From: Ampullaceana balthica
Lineage: Eukaryota > Mollusca > Gastropoda > Lymnaeidae
Direction: 5' to 3'
NCBI GenBank assembly: GCA_944989445.1
Contig: CALYLW010000042.1
Location: 372,001 to 436,000 of the forward strand
Length of the DNA: 64,000 nt
Made by a program: the position numbers and the translations under genes. Below, piece after piece: positions 34,490 to 46,000 of this stretch; position 1 is the first letter of the stretch; each line of letters starts with the position of its first letter. The notes under the pieces are model-generated. The model searched no databases and was not told the origin of the DNA. It saw only the letters and a program-made list of their open reading frames with translations.

Positions 34490-36435
34490 GTATTAGTGGT
34501 GTAATCATTGGTTTCTAGTTGTGTTACACTGTCATAAATTGATGTAATCATTGACTTCTAGTGGTGTTACACTGTCATAAATTGATGTAATCATTGATAT
34601 CTAGACTGATACACTGTCATAAATTGATGTAATCATTGGTTTCTAGTTGTGTTACACTGTCATAAATTGATGTAATCAGTGGTTTCTAGTGGTGTTACAC
34701 TGTCATAAATTGATGTAATCATTGGTTTCTAGTGGTGTTACACTGTCATAAATTGATGTAATCAGTGGTTTCTAGTGGTGTTACACTGTCATAAATTGAT
34801 GTAATCATTGGTTTCTAGTGGTGTTACACTGTCATAAATTGATGTAGTCATTGACTTCAGTGGTGATACACTGTCATAAATTGATGTAATCATTGACTTC
34901 TAGTGGTGTTACACTGTCATAAATTGATGTAATCATTGGTTTCTAGTTGTGGTACTCTGTCATAAATTGATGTAATCATTGACTTCTAGTGGTGTTACAC
35001 TGTCATAAATTGATGTAATCATTGACTTCTAGTTGTGTTACACTGTCATAAATTGATGTAATCATTGGTTTCTAGTGGTGTTACACTGTCATAAATTGAT
35101 GTAATCATTGACTTCTAGTTGTGTTACACTGTCATAAATTGATGTAATCATTGACTTCTAGTGGTGTTACACTGTCATAAATTGATGTAATCATTGGTTT
35201 CTAGTTGTGTTACACTGTCATAAATTGATGTAATCATTGACTTCTAGTGGTGTTACACTGTCATAAATTGATGTAATCATTGGTTTCTAGTTGTGTTACA
35301 CTGTCATAAATTGATGTAATCATTGACTTCTAGTTGTGTTACACTGTCATAAATTGATGTAATCATTGGTTTCTAGTGGTGTTACACTGTCATAAATTGA
35401 TGTAATCATTGGTTTCTAGTGGTGTTACACTGTCATAAATTGATGTAATCATTGACTTCTAGTTGTGTTACACTGTCATAAATTGATGTAATCATTGGTT
35501 TCTAGTGGTGTTACACTGTCATAAATTGATGTAATCATTGACTTCTAGTTGTGTTACACTGTCATAAATTGATGTAATCATTGGTTTCTAGTTGTGTTAC
35601 ACTGTCATAAATTGATGTAATCATTGGTTTCTAGTTGTGTTACACTGTCATAAATTGATGTAATCATTGGTTTATAGTTGTGTTACACTGTCATAAATTG
35701 ATGTAATCATTGGTTTCTAGTTGTGTTACACTGTCATAAATTGATGTAATCATTGGTTTCTAGTTGTGTTACACTGTCATAAATTGATGTAATCATTGGT
35801 TTCTAGTTGTGTTACACTGTCATAAATTGATGTAATCATTGGTTTCTAGTTGTGTTACACTGTCATAAATTGATGTAATCATTGGTTTCTAGTTGTGTTA
35901 CACTGTCATAAATTGATGTAATCATTGGTTTCTAGTTGTGTTACACTGTCATAAATTGATGTAATCATTGGTTTCTAGTTGTGTTACACTGTCATAAATT
36001 GATGTAATCATTGGTTTCTAGTTGTGTTACACTGTCATAAATTGATGTAATCATTGACTTCTAGTGGTGTTACACTGTCATAAATTGATGTAATCATTGG
36101 TTTCTAGTTGTGTTACACTGTCATAAATTGATGTAGTCATTGACTTCTAGTGGTGTTACACTGTCATAAATTGATGTAGTCATTGACTTCTAGTGGTGTT
36201 ACACTGTCATAAATTGATGTAGTCATTGACTTCTAGTTGTGTTACACTGTCATAAATTGATGTAGTCATTGACTTCTAGTGGTGTTACACTGTCATAAAT
36301 TGATGTAATCATTGACTTCTAGTTGTGTTACACTGTCATAAATTGATGTAGTCATTGACTTCTAGTGGTGTTACACTGTCATAAGTTGATGTTTTCATTC
36401 GCTTCTAGTGGTGTTACACTGTTAAAGTTGATGTT
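34490..36435. repeat. Minisatellite, 43-bp unit, about 45 copies (second of two)
   Basis: The unit contains TTACACTGTCATAAATTGAT and 'gtaatcatt'. Two main subtypes (GGTTTCTAGTTGTG and GACTTCTAGTGGTG) are intermixed on the left, followed by a run of about 12 GGTTTCTAGTTGTG units at 35573-36050 and a block of 'gtagtcattgacttc' units at 36130-36370. Start-to-start spacing checked at 34501 and 34544. Confidence 0.97.
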
Positions 36436-38049
36436 TTGATGAATATCTTCCGGCCATGTCAAATTCTATTCACAAATACAAGTTCTTTCCAAAACAAATC
36501 TGCGTCAGAACGTCATAAAAGAAAAGGGGAAACTTGTAAATTGGTTCATTGGGATTTTCGCTAGAATGCCATCACGTGATAAAAACAAACCAAAAATAGA
36601 TAACCGTAACCCCCCGACACCCCTCCTCCCATCTTTAATTATTGTCATTATGACGTAACTCATGGAGGGCGTGAGGAAAAAAGAAAGTCAAACATTTCTA
36701 AAGGGAAAGGGAAGGGGATGACAAGGAGATGGGATTTCCCTTTCTTAACAATAATAAATTATTTTTGAAAAACCTTATTCTTGAATAATTTTTTCCTATC
36801 GGCCATCTTTGAGCGCCCTCCTTGTAGTGTTTTAATAGGATGACATCATAATGGAGCGATGCTAAAATTAATGAAAACTGCCTCGCAATGGAGGTCAGGG
36901 TTAAAGGTCAGGGCAAAAGTTCACAGATCTCCTCGGAAAGTAGTTCCGGAAAGTTTAGAAACGGGATGGCATTGATTTTGTGTTTTTAGATCCGTATTCT
37001 CTCCCTTGCAAAAGTTGACGAGTCGGACTTAAACTTGTGGGGAGTTATAGAACTCAGCCCCCCTCCCACCCCCCATCCAGCGCCCCCATCACTACCGCTG
37101 TCAATAAGGCGTAAGTGTTTTTGGGGTGGGGGGTGGGCCAGATTTCATCGCGGGAACGGAGGGTCGTGTGTTCAAATCTAAACACTTGGGGAGCTGGCGT
37201 GAAATCGTTGTGTCAAACATTTATTTTAGAAAGAAATGACGTCACTCGAGAATCCTAACCTCTGACATAAGAACAAAGAAGTTGCATCTGAGAGTATAAA
37301 AAAAAATCAGGACGTTCATCTGCAATGTGTTCCTGCGGACAGAATCTTTGACACGACCTTGACACAAGAGGAAACTCCTAAAACTGGGCTTAATCGTTGA
37401 AATATGGTTTATTTTCCTTTATTTTTATTTTTCCTTTTTTTTCTTCTAGCTACATAAAACATATATAAACTATTAAATATAATGATTTTTAGGAAAGGCT
37501 TTAAGTTTTAGATTCTTAAGAAATGTAAAAAAGATTTTAACGATTTTACATTAATTGTAATAAATCAAGACAGTATAATTTCAAAAATAATATTTGGTCG
37601 GTAATGTTAGCATTGCTTGCTGTTAGTGTGGTTTTCATCTGGAAGCTTCAGAAAACTCAAAGTTAATTGTTACAGATGTGTGAATACTATTTTATAAAGT
37701 AAAATTTTACCAGCTTCGTCCCCAGTCAATTGAATTTTTTTGTTGTTGTAGGTGAATACCCAGACATTTTAATTTATTATTTGAATTTAGTACACTACTC
37801 TGCCGTTTGTTTGTTTTTTTAAACTTATTTATTTGTTTATTTTATTTTATTATTATTATTTTTTGTGTGTCTTTTTTTAAATATATTTTAAGAAAACCTT
37901 CCCGTGTTTCTTTCTATTTGATGGTAGTAGACTCACCTATAGTGTTTGTAATTGTCTTTTTGTAGTTCACTCCTCTGTCCTGTTTGTCATTGTTTGAATT
38001 TTGTAGACTACCCTCCTTGGTCCCTCAGCCTAATTGACTTTAGATACCC
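36436..38049. other. No gene seen
   Basis: About 1.6 kb. C-runs at 37060-37080, G-runs at 37120-37137, T-rich simple sequence at 37420-37440 and 37800-37880. No exon-like segment. Confidence 0.45.
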
Positions 38050-38660
38050 CCCCCCCACTGCGTTTTCCCCGTCCCCAGAGCCCTTGAAAACTTCCCCAAA
38101 CTGTCCAAGTTTTTGATTGTTAATGTGGAGGCACCATCCTCCGTGGCAACCCAAGTATCAAGCAGTTCTTGTCAATAAAAATCTGGCTTCTAGGTTCTGG
38201 CTTCTTTGTCTCATGGCCAAATTATTACAGACCACTGACACCCCCACCCGTTCCCCCTCCTCGATACATCCTTCCAATGCAAGCTCTCCCTCTCTCCCCT
38301 CCCGCTGTCCCGGCGTTCTTTCTTCCAGCCCCCTTCTCCTCCCCCACCCCACCCCCCCGTCCTCAAGTTAACCATCGCTTGTGTGAGTGAGTACACCAAA
38401 ATGATGCGCTCACCAGCAAGACGCGAGTGTAAATAAGAATGCGCTAGACGGCACGCACCCCCTACCACCACCCTTTCTCCTGGCGTTGTCAACTGTCTCC
38501 GTGTCCATTCCCGCCCCGCACCCCCTGCTGTCACTCCCCCGTTCTTCAGTCCTACCACGTTTTTCATTACTCCTCTGACTCACATCCCCCTTATCTGTGA
38601 CCTCCTAACTACCAGCAGTGGGTACACACCCGCCCCCTCCCCTCCACTCCCCATACCCCA
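38050..38660. other. C-rich, polypyrimidine-leaning region
   Basis: Long C-runs (38048-38056, 38328-38360 and others) make the plus strand strongly C-rich. Open frames up to 118 codons on both strands are Pro/Ser-rich or Gly/Arg-rich translations of this composition. Minus-strand G-runs at 38328-38360 could form quadruplexes. Confidence 0.6.
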
Positions 38661-39235
38661 GCTGTGCAATCTGGTCTTGTGTTGTTGCCCAACTAATGTT
38701 TAGGGAACTGGATTTTAACATCATCCATAACTAGACATTGATGTGATGTTGTTTTAATGACCACATTAATGATTGCATTGGTCAGTATTGTGTCAAGACT
38801 CCGATGAAAGTCGGCTGACCCATCCATACCTGACATACGGCATTCTCTTTGTTCATATGAATTTCATTAACTCATCAGAACTATATTTTTGTCATGTGAC
38901 ATGTGCATCTGTTTGTCATTTCTCCTCGTTTCTTTTCCAAACACTTGTGTACGCTTGTCCTTAAAACAAGGCGTAACTATTATTAGTGTTCACAGGGCAT
39001 CACCCAGTTCTTTGTGGACATCTTCTCCCCTCTGTAAACTTCAGCAGTGAAACGACAATGCCCCTTCACTGTGTTATTATCACCCCCAGTGACACAGTAG
39101 CATGATCACCCTTATGTCATATGTCCCCTTAAAGCCACGTGGCCGCCCAGATATCTGACCGACGCCGCGCAGCATTTTAGAATTACAGAGCAGCAAATTT
39201 TATAAAATATTTCACAAAAAATTGGATGCTGTGCA
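38661..39235. other. No gene seen
   Basis: Balanced composition, no recognisable motif. Confidence 0.45.
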
Positions 39236-39350
39236 ACTTTGCACACGAGTTTTGTTACTTTGCAAACGAGTTTTGTTACTTTGCGCACGAGTTTTGTTAC
39301 TTTGCACACGAGTTTTGTTACTTTGCACACGAGTTTTGTTACTTTGCACA
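39236..39350. repeat. Minisatellite, 21-bp unit, about 5.5 copies
   Basis: Unit CTTTGCACACGAGTTTTGTT plus A. Open on both strands with a 7-residue period. Confidence 0.93.
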
Positions 39351-39384
39351 CGGGCCAGCGAACCTTAGACGGGAAATTGCTTAT

Positions 39385-39630
39385 GTCTGTCTCAACATCA
39401 TATCTATGTGTATGTACGTCCAGCTTATATGTCTGTTGTACATACTACCTATATTTCTGTCTGTACATCATACTCATGGGTATGTCTGTCTGTCATGTCA
39501 CATCCAGCATATATATGTGTCTGTACGTCATACCTGTGCGTCTTTCTGTACCGTATGCCTATTTGTCTTTCTCCACGTCCAGCATATTTATCTGCATGTC
39601 TGTCTCCATACGTCTTCCATTTCTGTCCGT
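39385..39630. repeat. Degenerate repeat rich in 'gtctgtctgtacatcata'
   Basis: Words such as 'tatgtctgtctgt', 'acgtccagc' and 'acatcatac' recur about every 30-45 bp with heavy divergence. Long plus-strand frames (115-182 codons) through this and the previous array are by-products. Confidence 0.55.
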
Positions 39631-39964
39631 ATATCGCCTGGCGCTATCGTTGTAAGTTTGTCCTTCCTAAATTACTATTTACCAGCGACAGTCGTTCATC
39701 AAACCATTCAAAATGTTTTATTTCAAAAAAAATTTCCTTCAAATATTTCCACTAAAGTGTCTATGGGAATTTAAAAAAAAACAAACAATATTTACTGTGA
39801 CGCATAACCAACCTGGCACCTTGAAAAAACAGAGAAAAATGAGTTGATCGACTTTCAAGACAATTTACATTTTCTAGACTTCAGCTCATTTATTATCCCT
39901 ACTTCTCGTGACGTCACGGGCCCAAATCTGTCTGTTGGAAGCCGAAAATAAACCAGCATCGCAT

Positions 39965-40064
39965 TTGTGTTCTTGGCATGCTCAAATCACTGTGGAAATA
40001 CAGGTTTCAATTAGTTGTGTTCTTGACATGCTCAAATCACTGTGGAAATATGGGTTTCAATCAG
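39965..40064. repeat. 50-bp tandem duplication
   Basis: 'tgtgttcttggcatgctcaa' and the following text recur after 50 bp ('tgtgttcttgacatgctcaa') with a few changes. Confidence 0.85.
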
Positions 40065-40317
40065 TTCCCACAACAGCAAAACAACTGGAGATACTTGTAG
40101 CTCATTGTTATGATGGTTTTCAACATCTATAATTTGTAAAGAACTAAGGTTTGCAAGTTCCATGACTTTTAACGCCGAAAATATAAAATCAGAAATATTT
40201 CTTGTTTATAAGACAATTATAGCCAATTTTTAGTTCTAGAATGAAATTGTTGGTTGCGGCAGTCTACACTACATATAATTAATTTTACTATGTCTGAAAG
40301 CTGTATGAAATTATAAT

Positions 40318-41288
40318 GTGAAAGCAGGTTCTTTACACAATATTATTTTGACAGCAGGTTCTTTACACAATATTATTGTGACAGCAGGTTCTGTGAACGT
40401 ATACTGTGACAGCAGGTTCTGTGAACTTTATACTGTGACAGCAGGTTCTGTGAACAATATGCTGTGACAGCAGGTTCTATAAACATTTTACTGTGACAGC
40501 AGGTTCTATAAACATTATACTGTGACAGCAGGTTCTATAAACATTGTACTGTGACAGCAGGTTCTATAAACATTATACTGGGACAGCAGGTTCTATAAAC
40601 ATTATACTGTGACAGCAGGTTCTATAAACATTATACTGTGACAGCAGGTTCTATAAACATTATACTGTGACAGCAGGTTCTATAAACATTGTACTGTGGC
40701 AGCAGGTTCTATAAACATTGTACTGTGACAGCAGGTTCTATAAACATTGTACTGTGACAGCAGGTTCTATACACATTATACTGTGACAGCAGGTTCTATA
40801 AACATTGTACTGTGACAGCAGGTTCTATAAACATTGTACTGTGACAGCAGGTTCTATAAACATTGTACTGTGACAGCAGGTTCTATAAACATTATACTGT
40901 GACAGCAGGTTCTATAAACATTGTACTGTAACAGCAGGTTCTATAAACATTATACTGTGACAGCAGGTTCTATAAACATTATACTGTGACAGCAGGTTCT
41001 ATAAACATTGTACTGTGACAGCAGGTTCTATAAACATTGTACTGTGACAGCAGGTTCTATAAACTTTGTACTGTGACAGCAGGTTCTATAAACATTGTAC
41101 TGTGACAGCAGGTTCTATAAACATTGTACTGTGACAGCAGGTTCTATAAACATTGTACTGTGACAGCAGGTTCTATAAACATTATACTGTGACAGCATGT
41201 TCTATAAACATTGTACTGTGACAGCAGGTTCTATAAACATTATACTGTGACAGCAGGTTCTATAAACATTGTACTGTGACAGCAGGCT
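40318..41288. repeat. Minisatellite, 29-bp unit, about 33 copies
   Basis: Unit contains TGTGACAGCAGGTTCTATAA then 'acattNta'. The leftmost five copies are diverged ('ctttacac', 'ctgtgaac') and the rest are nearly uniform with an A/G alternation (attata/attgta). Confidence 0.97.
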
Positions 41289-41689
41289 TCCCGTGATCAA
41301 ACGATGTTATATGAAAACCAAGTAATAACGCTGATAAAGTCACTTGTCATGTCTCATCCTTGTGATGTAAATGGTCAAGTGATTGGCAGTCAGACGATGG
41401 TCCTTTCTCGGCCACAGAGCTCGGAAGTGGACACGAGTCGTGCCCCGGCAATAGCTCGTCTTCTGTTTATGTTTTCTCAGTTTTGCAGGGCTTTATTTAT
41501 CTCTGTGACCAATAATTATGTGACCCGTGATTGCTATTTTAGTTGCAGATCAAGAACGCAACTATTTTATCGGCCAACGAGATGCTCACATTTTTGTGTA
41601 TTGAAGAAATATAACTTTAGTGGATTGGTTGGTGCTGGCATCAGTGGGCTCAGTGTCGCAAGATTTTCCAAACTTTCCAATTTTATAAT
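41289..41689. other. No gene seen
   Basis: About 400 bp between arrays. A 136-codon plus-strand frame (41304-41714) crosses it but has no recognisable domain and runs into the next array. I consider it chance, with low certainty. Confidence 0.4.
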
Positions 41690-42045
41690 GTGTATAAGTA
41701 TAAAAAGTGAATAAGTATAAAAAGTGTATAAGGATAAACGTATATAAGTATAAGAAGTGTATAAGTATAAAAAGTGTATAAGTATAAAAAGTGTAAAAGT
41801 ATAAGAAGTGTTTAAGTACAAAAAGTGTATACGTATAAAAAGTGTATAAGTATAAGAAGTGTATAAGTATAAAATGTGTATACGTATAAAAAGTGTATAT
41901 GTATAAAAAGTGTATAAGTATAAAAAGTGTATATGTATAAAAAGTGTATAAAGATAAAACGTATATAAGTATATAAAGTGTAAAAGTATAAAAAGTGTAT
42001 ATGTATAAAAAGTGTATAAGTATAAAAAGTGTATAAGTATATATC
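41690..42045. repeat. Minisatellite, about 17-bp unit, about 21 copies
   Basis: Units of GTGTATAAGTATAAAAA with single-base variants (acg, atg, aag). Phe/Tyr/Thr-rich minus-strand frames up to 153 codons are by-products. Confidence 0.93.
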
Positions 42046-42217
42046 ACTGTTACAAAACAAACAAGAAAATAATTAAACTTTCCTTAAACACATTACGCAT
42101 TGTGATCATCGTGTGACGTTCACTCAGTGCAATCATGAGATAATGTTGTACTTAAACAATCATCGACACCACTTGGGTTATTACTAAGTACGTCTTACCC
42201 TTTATCAAATTACAAAT

Positions 42218-42412
42218 CAACATATCCATCCATCCACCCCTTTATTCAGACATCCACCCATTTATTCAGACATCCACCCATTTATTCAGACATCCACCCA
42301 TTTATTCAGACATCCACCCATTTATTCAGACATCCACCCATTTATTCAGACATCCACCCATTTATTCAGACATCCACCCATTTAGTCAGACATCCACCCA
42401 TCCACCCACCAA
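42218..42412. repeat. Minisatellite, 20-bp unit, about 9 copies
   Basis: CATCCACCCATTTATTCAGA repeated almost perfectly. Confidence 0.96.
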
Positions 42413-42689
42413 ACATACATCCAAACATCAATACATAGTTGCATCCACTCCGTGATTTCTTTTCCGCCCCACACTACATTAAACCAAATTTATTTATTGC
42501 CTATAAATACAATAATCGTTTAGAATGTCTAGGACCCCTTTTAAATACTTGAACTGATCCATCACCATAGTGGCAATGTTACAGTTGATAGTATCTAAAA
42601 CACGCCCGCATCTTACAAATTCCGCCCCGTAATTTATCAGCTAGCGCCTCCCAGAGGCAGTCATCCAAAACTTAATACATTATTTGAAT
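42413..42689. other. No gene seen
   Basis: Short spacer without recognisable features. Confidence 0.4.
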
Positions 42690-42802
42690 TTATGGCAACT
42701 TTGAACATCTTTGTGATACACGTGAAAACTTGGATGAGCGTAGGCAGTGGCGTAACTAGAACTTTTGCCGCCCGGGCGGTATCCAATTTGCCACCCTTTA
42801 TA

Positions 42803-43197
42803 GGGGACGTCCATAAATGACGTCACGCACCTGGGGCGGGGGAGGGAGTCACATACGTTTGTGAAGATGTGTAACGAAGGGGAGGGGGGCTGTTTAAGAA
42901 ATGTGACGTCACGTCAAAACGCACAACTTTAAATAAATTCCACCTTAAATATTTGATTACTGACACTTCATTTAATGACGTTTATGTAAATCGCGTGTTA
43001 CAATATTAGAATGCAGCGTTACACTAAAAAATTTAATTTGAAACATGCTCATTTTCAAACAGAAAATACGGCTTTTATTGTAAAAGCTTTGTGACGTCTT
43101 ATTGAAGAAGGGGTAAAAGTTTTTGTGACGACGTGTGACGAGAGGTAACAAAATGACGTATCAGCCAAAACAGCATGCTTCATTTATGGACGGCAGT
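42803..43197. mobile_element. Miniature element in copy B (same as 23855-24245)
   Basis: 'GGGGACGTCCATAAATGACG' to 'catttatggacggcag', in the same position within the hAT as in copy A. The ends are slightly more decayed. Confidence 0.75.
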
Positions 43198-43533
43198 TTA
43201 GTGGATTATATAATGGTTTTTAAAAATTAATAAACATGAATAAATAATTATTATTGAAACGACGTAAAGGTGGGGAACATGTTTACCATTGCATGCCACA
43301 GTTATGTAAGAGTAATAAAAGAGGCGCATAAGATTATATACCTATAAATACACATTTATAAAAATACAAGATACTTTTTTTAAAGGCCAAAAGAAAGTTA
43401 CTGAGGTAGCAGCCCCCCCCTCCCACAATGAGACAAAACATATTCCAAATTTACATCCACATTACCAAAAACTATTCCTTTATTTTGTATTTATAAATAA
43501 ATGATTTAAAAAAAAAGAAATTGTATACATTAG

Positions 43534-43696
43534 CAGTGGCGTAACAACGGCTTGGCATTGGGGCAGTTGCCAAGGGCGCCGGCCTGCGTCAGTTCAAAAG
43601 GGAGTCACTAAATCTCTAATTTTTAAATTTTTATTTAATTAAAAAGGCACCTAAAATAAATTAGTAAAAGGCGTCAAAAACCCAGTTACGCCTCTG
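43534..43696. mobile_element. Nested hAT-type miniature element, 163 bp, intact copy
   Basis: CAGTGGCGTAAC to GTTACGCCTCTG, flanked by exact TACATTAG at 43526-43533 and 43697-43704. It is the uninterrupted counterpart of 24603-25364. Confidence 0.93.
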
Positions 43697-43749
43697 TACA
43701 TTAGTATGTAAACATATTTATACATTTATTTTCCTAACTTTCATAATAG

Positions 43750-44460
43750 AAAAATCGTGTATTATGCTGTCAAAATTAAAATTATTTGTCATATATTGTT
43801 CTATGGATAGTATTGCAAGATTTTGTTGTCTTTAATCGCTCATCGTGGAACGAATAAATTTTTTTTGTTCAACTTCAGTTTGGAGAAGCTCCTTTCACAA
43901 CTAGCGACACTGATAGCAATAGTTGAACAAAATCATATCAAAATTACAATGTTGGGTACAGAATTTTCCATTCTATGCGGTTGAATTTTTTTTAATAGAT
44001 CAAGGAGGCCTTTTCCCCCGTTTTTCTAACATAATGCCTCTTCTTGTAGTGTAGGTACAGCCATAAAAACCTGGATCCTTTTTCTTTCCATATTGAACTG
44101 TCAATGTCAATAAAGTAATTTATTTGATGTTCAAATGCTTCATTTAGTAGGTTACATGGTATTACACATGTATATACGAATATTTTCTTGCAAAGACATG
44201 CAACGCATCAAAACGTTATTTTATTTTATTGTATTTTCTAATTCCAGCCATCGATAAAAAACATTTCTTGTTGTACTTCTTGTTCTAAAGATAGAACCAC
44301 GTCTTCTGAATTTTCCCTACTCATATTTTTTCTCCTTCTAACTAGGCGTTCAGTTGATATCTCCATCTCTTCACAAATTGTTTGGCTCATATAACAGCAT
44401 TTTGTATTAGCACATTTCTTTGTTCCATGCAATGGCTTTGCATTAATTAAAAAAATTACG
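43750..44460 (-). pseudogene. hAT transposase remnant, copy B
   Basis: Reading leftwards, a 64-codon frame at 44432-44238 includes 'SQTICEEMEISTERLVRRRK' and 'EDVVLSLEQEVQQEMFF', typical of DUF4371/ZMYM1-like hAT transposases. Further left, at about 43920-43876, the dimerisation signature AISVASCERSFSKLK is intact, including the cysteine lost in copy A. Frameshifts separate the blocks, and much of the N-terminal half is missing. Non-functional. Confidence 0.75.
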
Positions 44461-44880
44461 GGTTCCCATTGTTATATTAATGGCACATATTATTCGGCCC
44501 AGCGGTGGTGTGTTTTTGGGTAGTTTTCTTATAAAAGTGTCATCTGTGACTTATACCGCTTAGTTTTCCAAATAAATGGATACTTTTTTGGAGCGATTTA
44601 AAATATTTTAACGGTTTTGCGTTTGTTATAATATCCACCATGTAACCAAACAAAAGTTGTGCGAATCCGTTAATTAAGACTCGAAATTAACGAATATTTT
44701 TGGTTTCACCTTGGTTTTCCACTTTCAAAAGAACAAGGGTGGTTGTCGGAAATGGTTGTACTTTTCAAATGCCCACAAATGCCGCCCCTACCGCCCCCCC
44801 TAGCTACGCAACTGAGCGTACGACGCAATAATCTTCTGTACAGAAGGGGCGTCTGTAACAGATAAGAAAATTCAACTTCA

Positions 44881-45191
44881 TTACAAAAAACTGCCTCATT
44901 ATCATTATCTCCTCCCCCCCCCCAATCCGCACCCAGTTCCCCACCCAACACCTCATCCCAAAAATCTGTTGTCCATTAAATCCCTTGATGAAACGTGCTG
45001 AAATAACGCATGGGCTTAGCCTAGAGCCTGTATAGAAAACATTTTAAGTTTCAAGTTTTAGCTTTCAAGAGACTGCCATCAAGTTGGACATGTGGAATCG
45101 ATCATAAATGTCGCAACTCTCGAGGAATTGTCACGGCGACACAACGGACATTTTTGTGTTTCCGTTTTTTTGTTTGAAGCTCCCGCCGGTC
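44881..45191. other. No gene seen
   Basis: C-run at 44912-44922, otherwise unremarkable. Confidence 0.5.
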
Positions 45192-45545
45192 ACATTGACA
45201 CAGCTGACATTAGAGACCCTCGTCAGTGTCATTGACACAGCTGACATTAGAGACCCTCGTCAGTGTCATTGACACAGCTGACATTTGAGACCCTCGTCAG
45301 TGTTTGACACAGCTGACATTTGAGACCCTCGTCAGTGTCATTGACACAGCTGACATTTGAGACCCTCGTCAGTGTCATTGACACAGCTGACATTTGAGAC
45401 CCTCGTCATTGTCATTGACACAGCTGACATTTGATTTCATTTGAGACCCTCGTCACTGTCATTGACACAGCTGACATTTTTTTAAAAATTTGAGACCCTC
45501 GTCAGTGTCATTGACACAGCTGACATTTGTTTTAATGACATTGAC
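45192..45545. repeat. Minisatellite, 37-bp unit, about 9 copies
   Basis: Unit has CATTGACACAGCTGACATTT then 'gagaccctcgtcagtgt'. Right-hand copies carry insertions ('tttgatttcat', 'ttttttaaaaat'). Confidence 0.95.
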
Positions 45546-45660
45546 ATTGACAAGACACTGTAGACATTTCTTTAAATTTGAGGAACCCATCGCTCACATT
45601 CATACAGTAAGACATTTGTTTTAATATGAGAACCGCAATACTCACATTGACACCGTATGC
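45546..45660. repeat. Transition zone between two satellites
   Basis: Two or three poorly conserved units containing 'ctcacattNatacNgta', 'gacatttNttttaa' and 'gagaacc' share words with both the 37-bp array on the left and the 48/71-bp array on the right. Confidence 0.6.
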
Positions 45661-46000
45661 ATTATGTTTTGAGAAGACTTTCGGTCACAATGATACGTCA
45701 TCCATGATTGATCCTGACGAGAAGACTTTAGGTCACATTGATACGTCATCCATGATTGATCCTGACGAGAAGACTTAAGGTCACATTGATACGTCATACA
45801 TGATTGCTCCTGACGAGAAGACTTTAGGTCACATTGATACGTCATCCAATGATTGATCCTGACGAGAAGACTTTAGGTCACATTGATACGTCATCCATGA
45901 TTGATCCTGACGAGAAGACTTTAGGTGACATTGATACGTCATCCATGATTGATCCTGACGAGAAGACTTTAGGTCACATTGATACGTCATGATTGCTCCT
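45661..46000. repeat. Satellite, 48-bp unit, about 7 copies
   Basis: Units read GAGAAGACTTTAGGTCACAT then 'tgatacgtcatccatgattgatcctgac' (shown in part). The 48-bp period leaves a minus-strand frame open, a by-product. Confidence 0.95.

Larger units (their letters stand above)
42745..44814 (-). mobile_element. hAT transposon, copy B, 2,070 bp
   Basis: Starts CAGTGGCGTAACTAGAAC and ends CTAGCTACGCAACTG. AGCGTAGG (42737-42744) and AGCGTACG (44815-44822) form a 7/8 target duplication. Sequence parallels copy A throughout but lacks the 591-bp element and about 500 bp corresponding to 26110-26620 of copy A. Transposase remnants lie on the minus strand. Confidence 0.9.
42690..44880 (+). mobile_element. 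LINE 3' tail split by hAT copy B
   Basis: The left piece ends 'tggatgagcgtagg' at 42744 and the right piece resumes 'agcgtacgacgcaataatct' at 44815, followed by 'tctgtaacagataag'. Joined across the insertion, the order matches the LINE 3' tail complement at 60145-60215. The left limit of the fragment is uncertain. Confidence 0.7.

Noticed and set aside
33562..34551. 329-codon minus-strand open frame
   Set aside because: The 43-bp unit is open in all three minus-strand frames, so the reading frame cycles through every phase. The translation repeats every 43 residues and is not protein-like.
33606..36435. CRISPR-like appearance of the regularly spaced repeats
   Set aside because: The whole unit repeats, with no unique spacers. 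Surroundings are eukaryotic transposons.
38050..38660. CpG-island-like promoter
   Set aside because: C-rich but not notably CpG-rich, and no gene starts nearby.
41304..41714. 136-codon plus-strand frame between two arrays
   Set aside because: No domain, and it ends inside the 17-bp array. No splice or codon-bias support that I can see.
41567..42060. Tyr/Phe/Thr-rich frames resembling a membrane protein
   Set aside because: Translation of a 17-bp TATAA-rich repeat. Hydrophobicity is a composition artefact.
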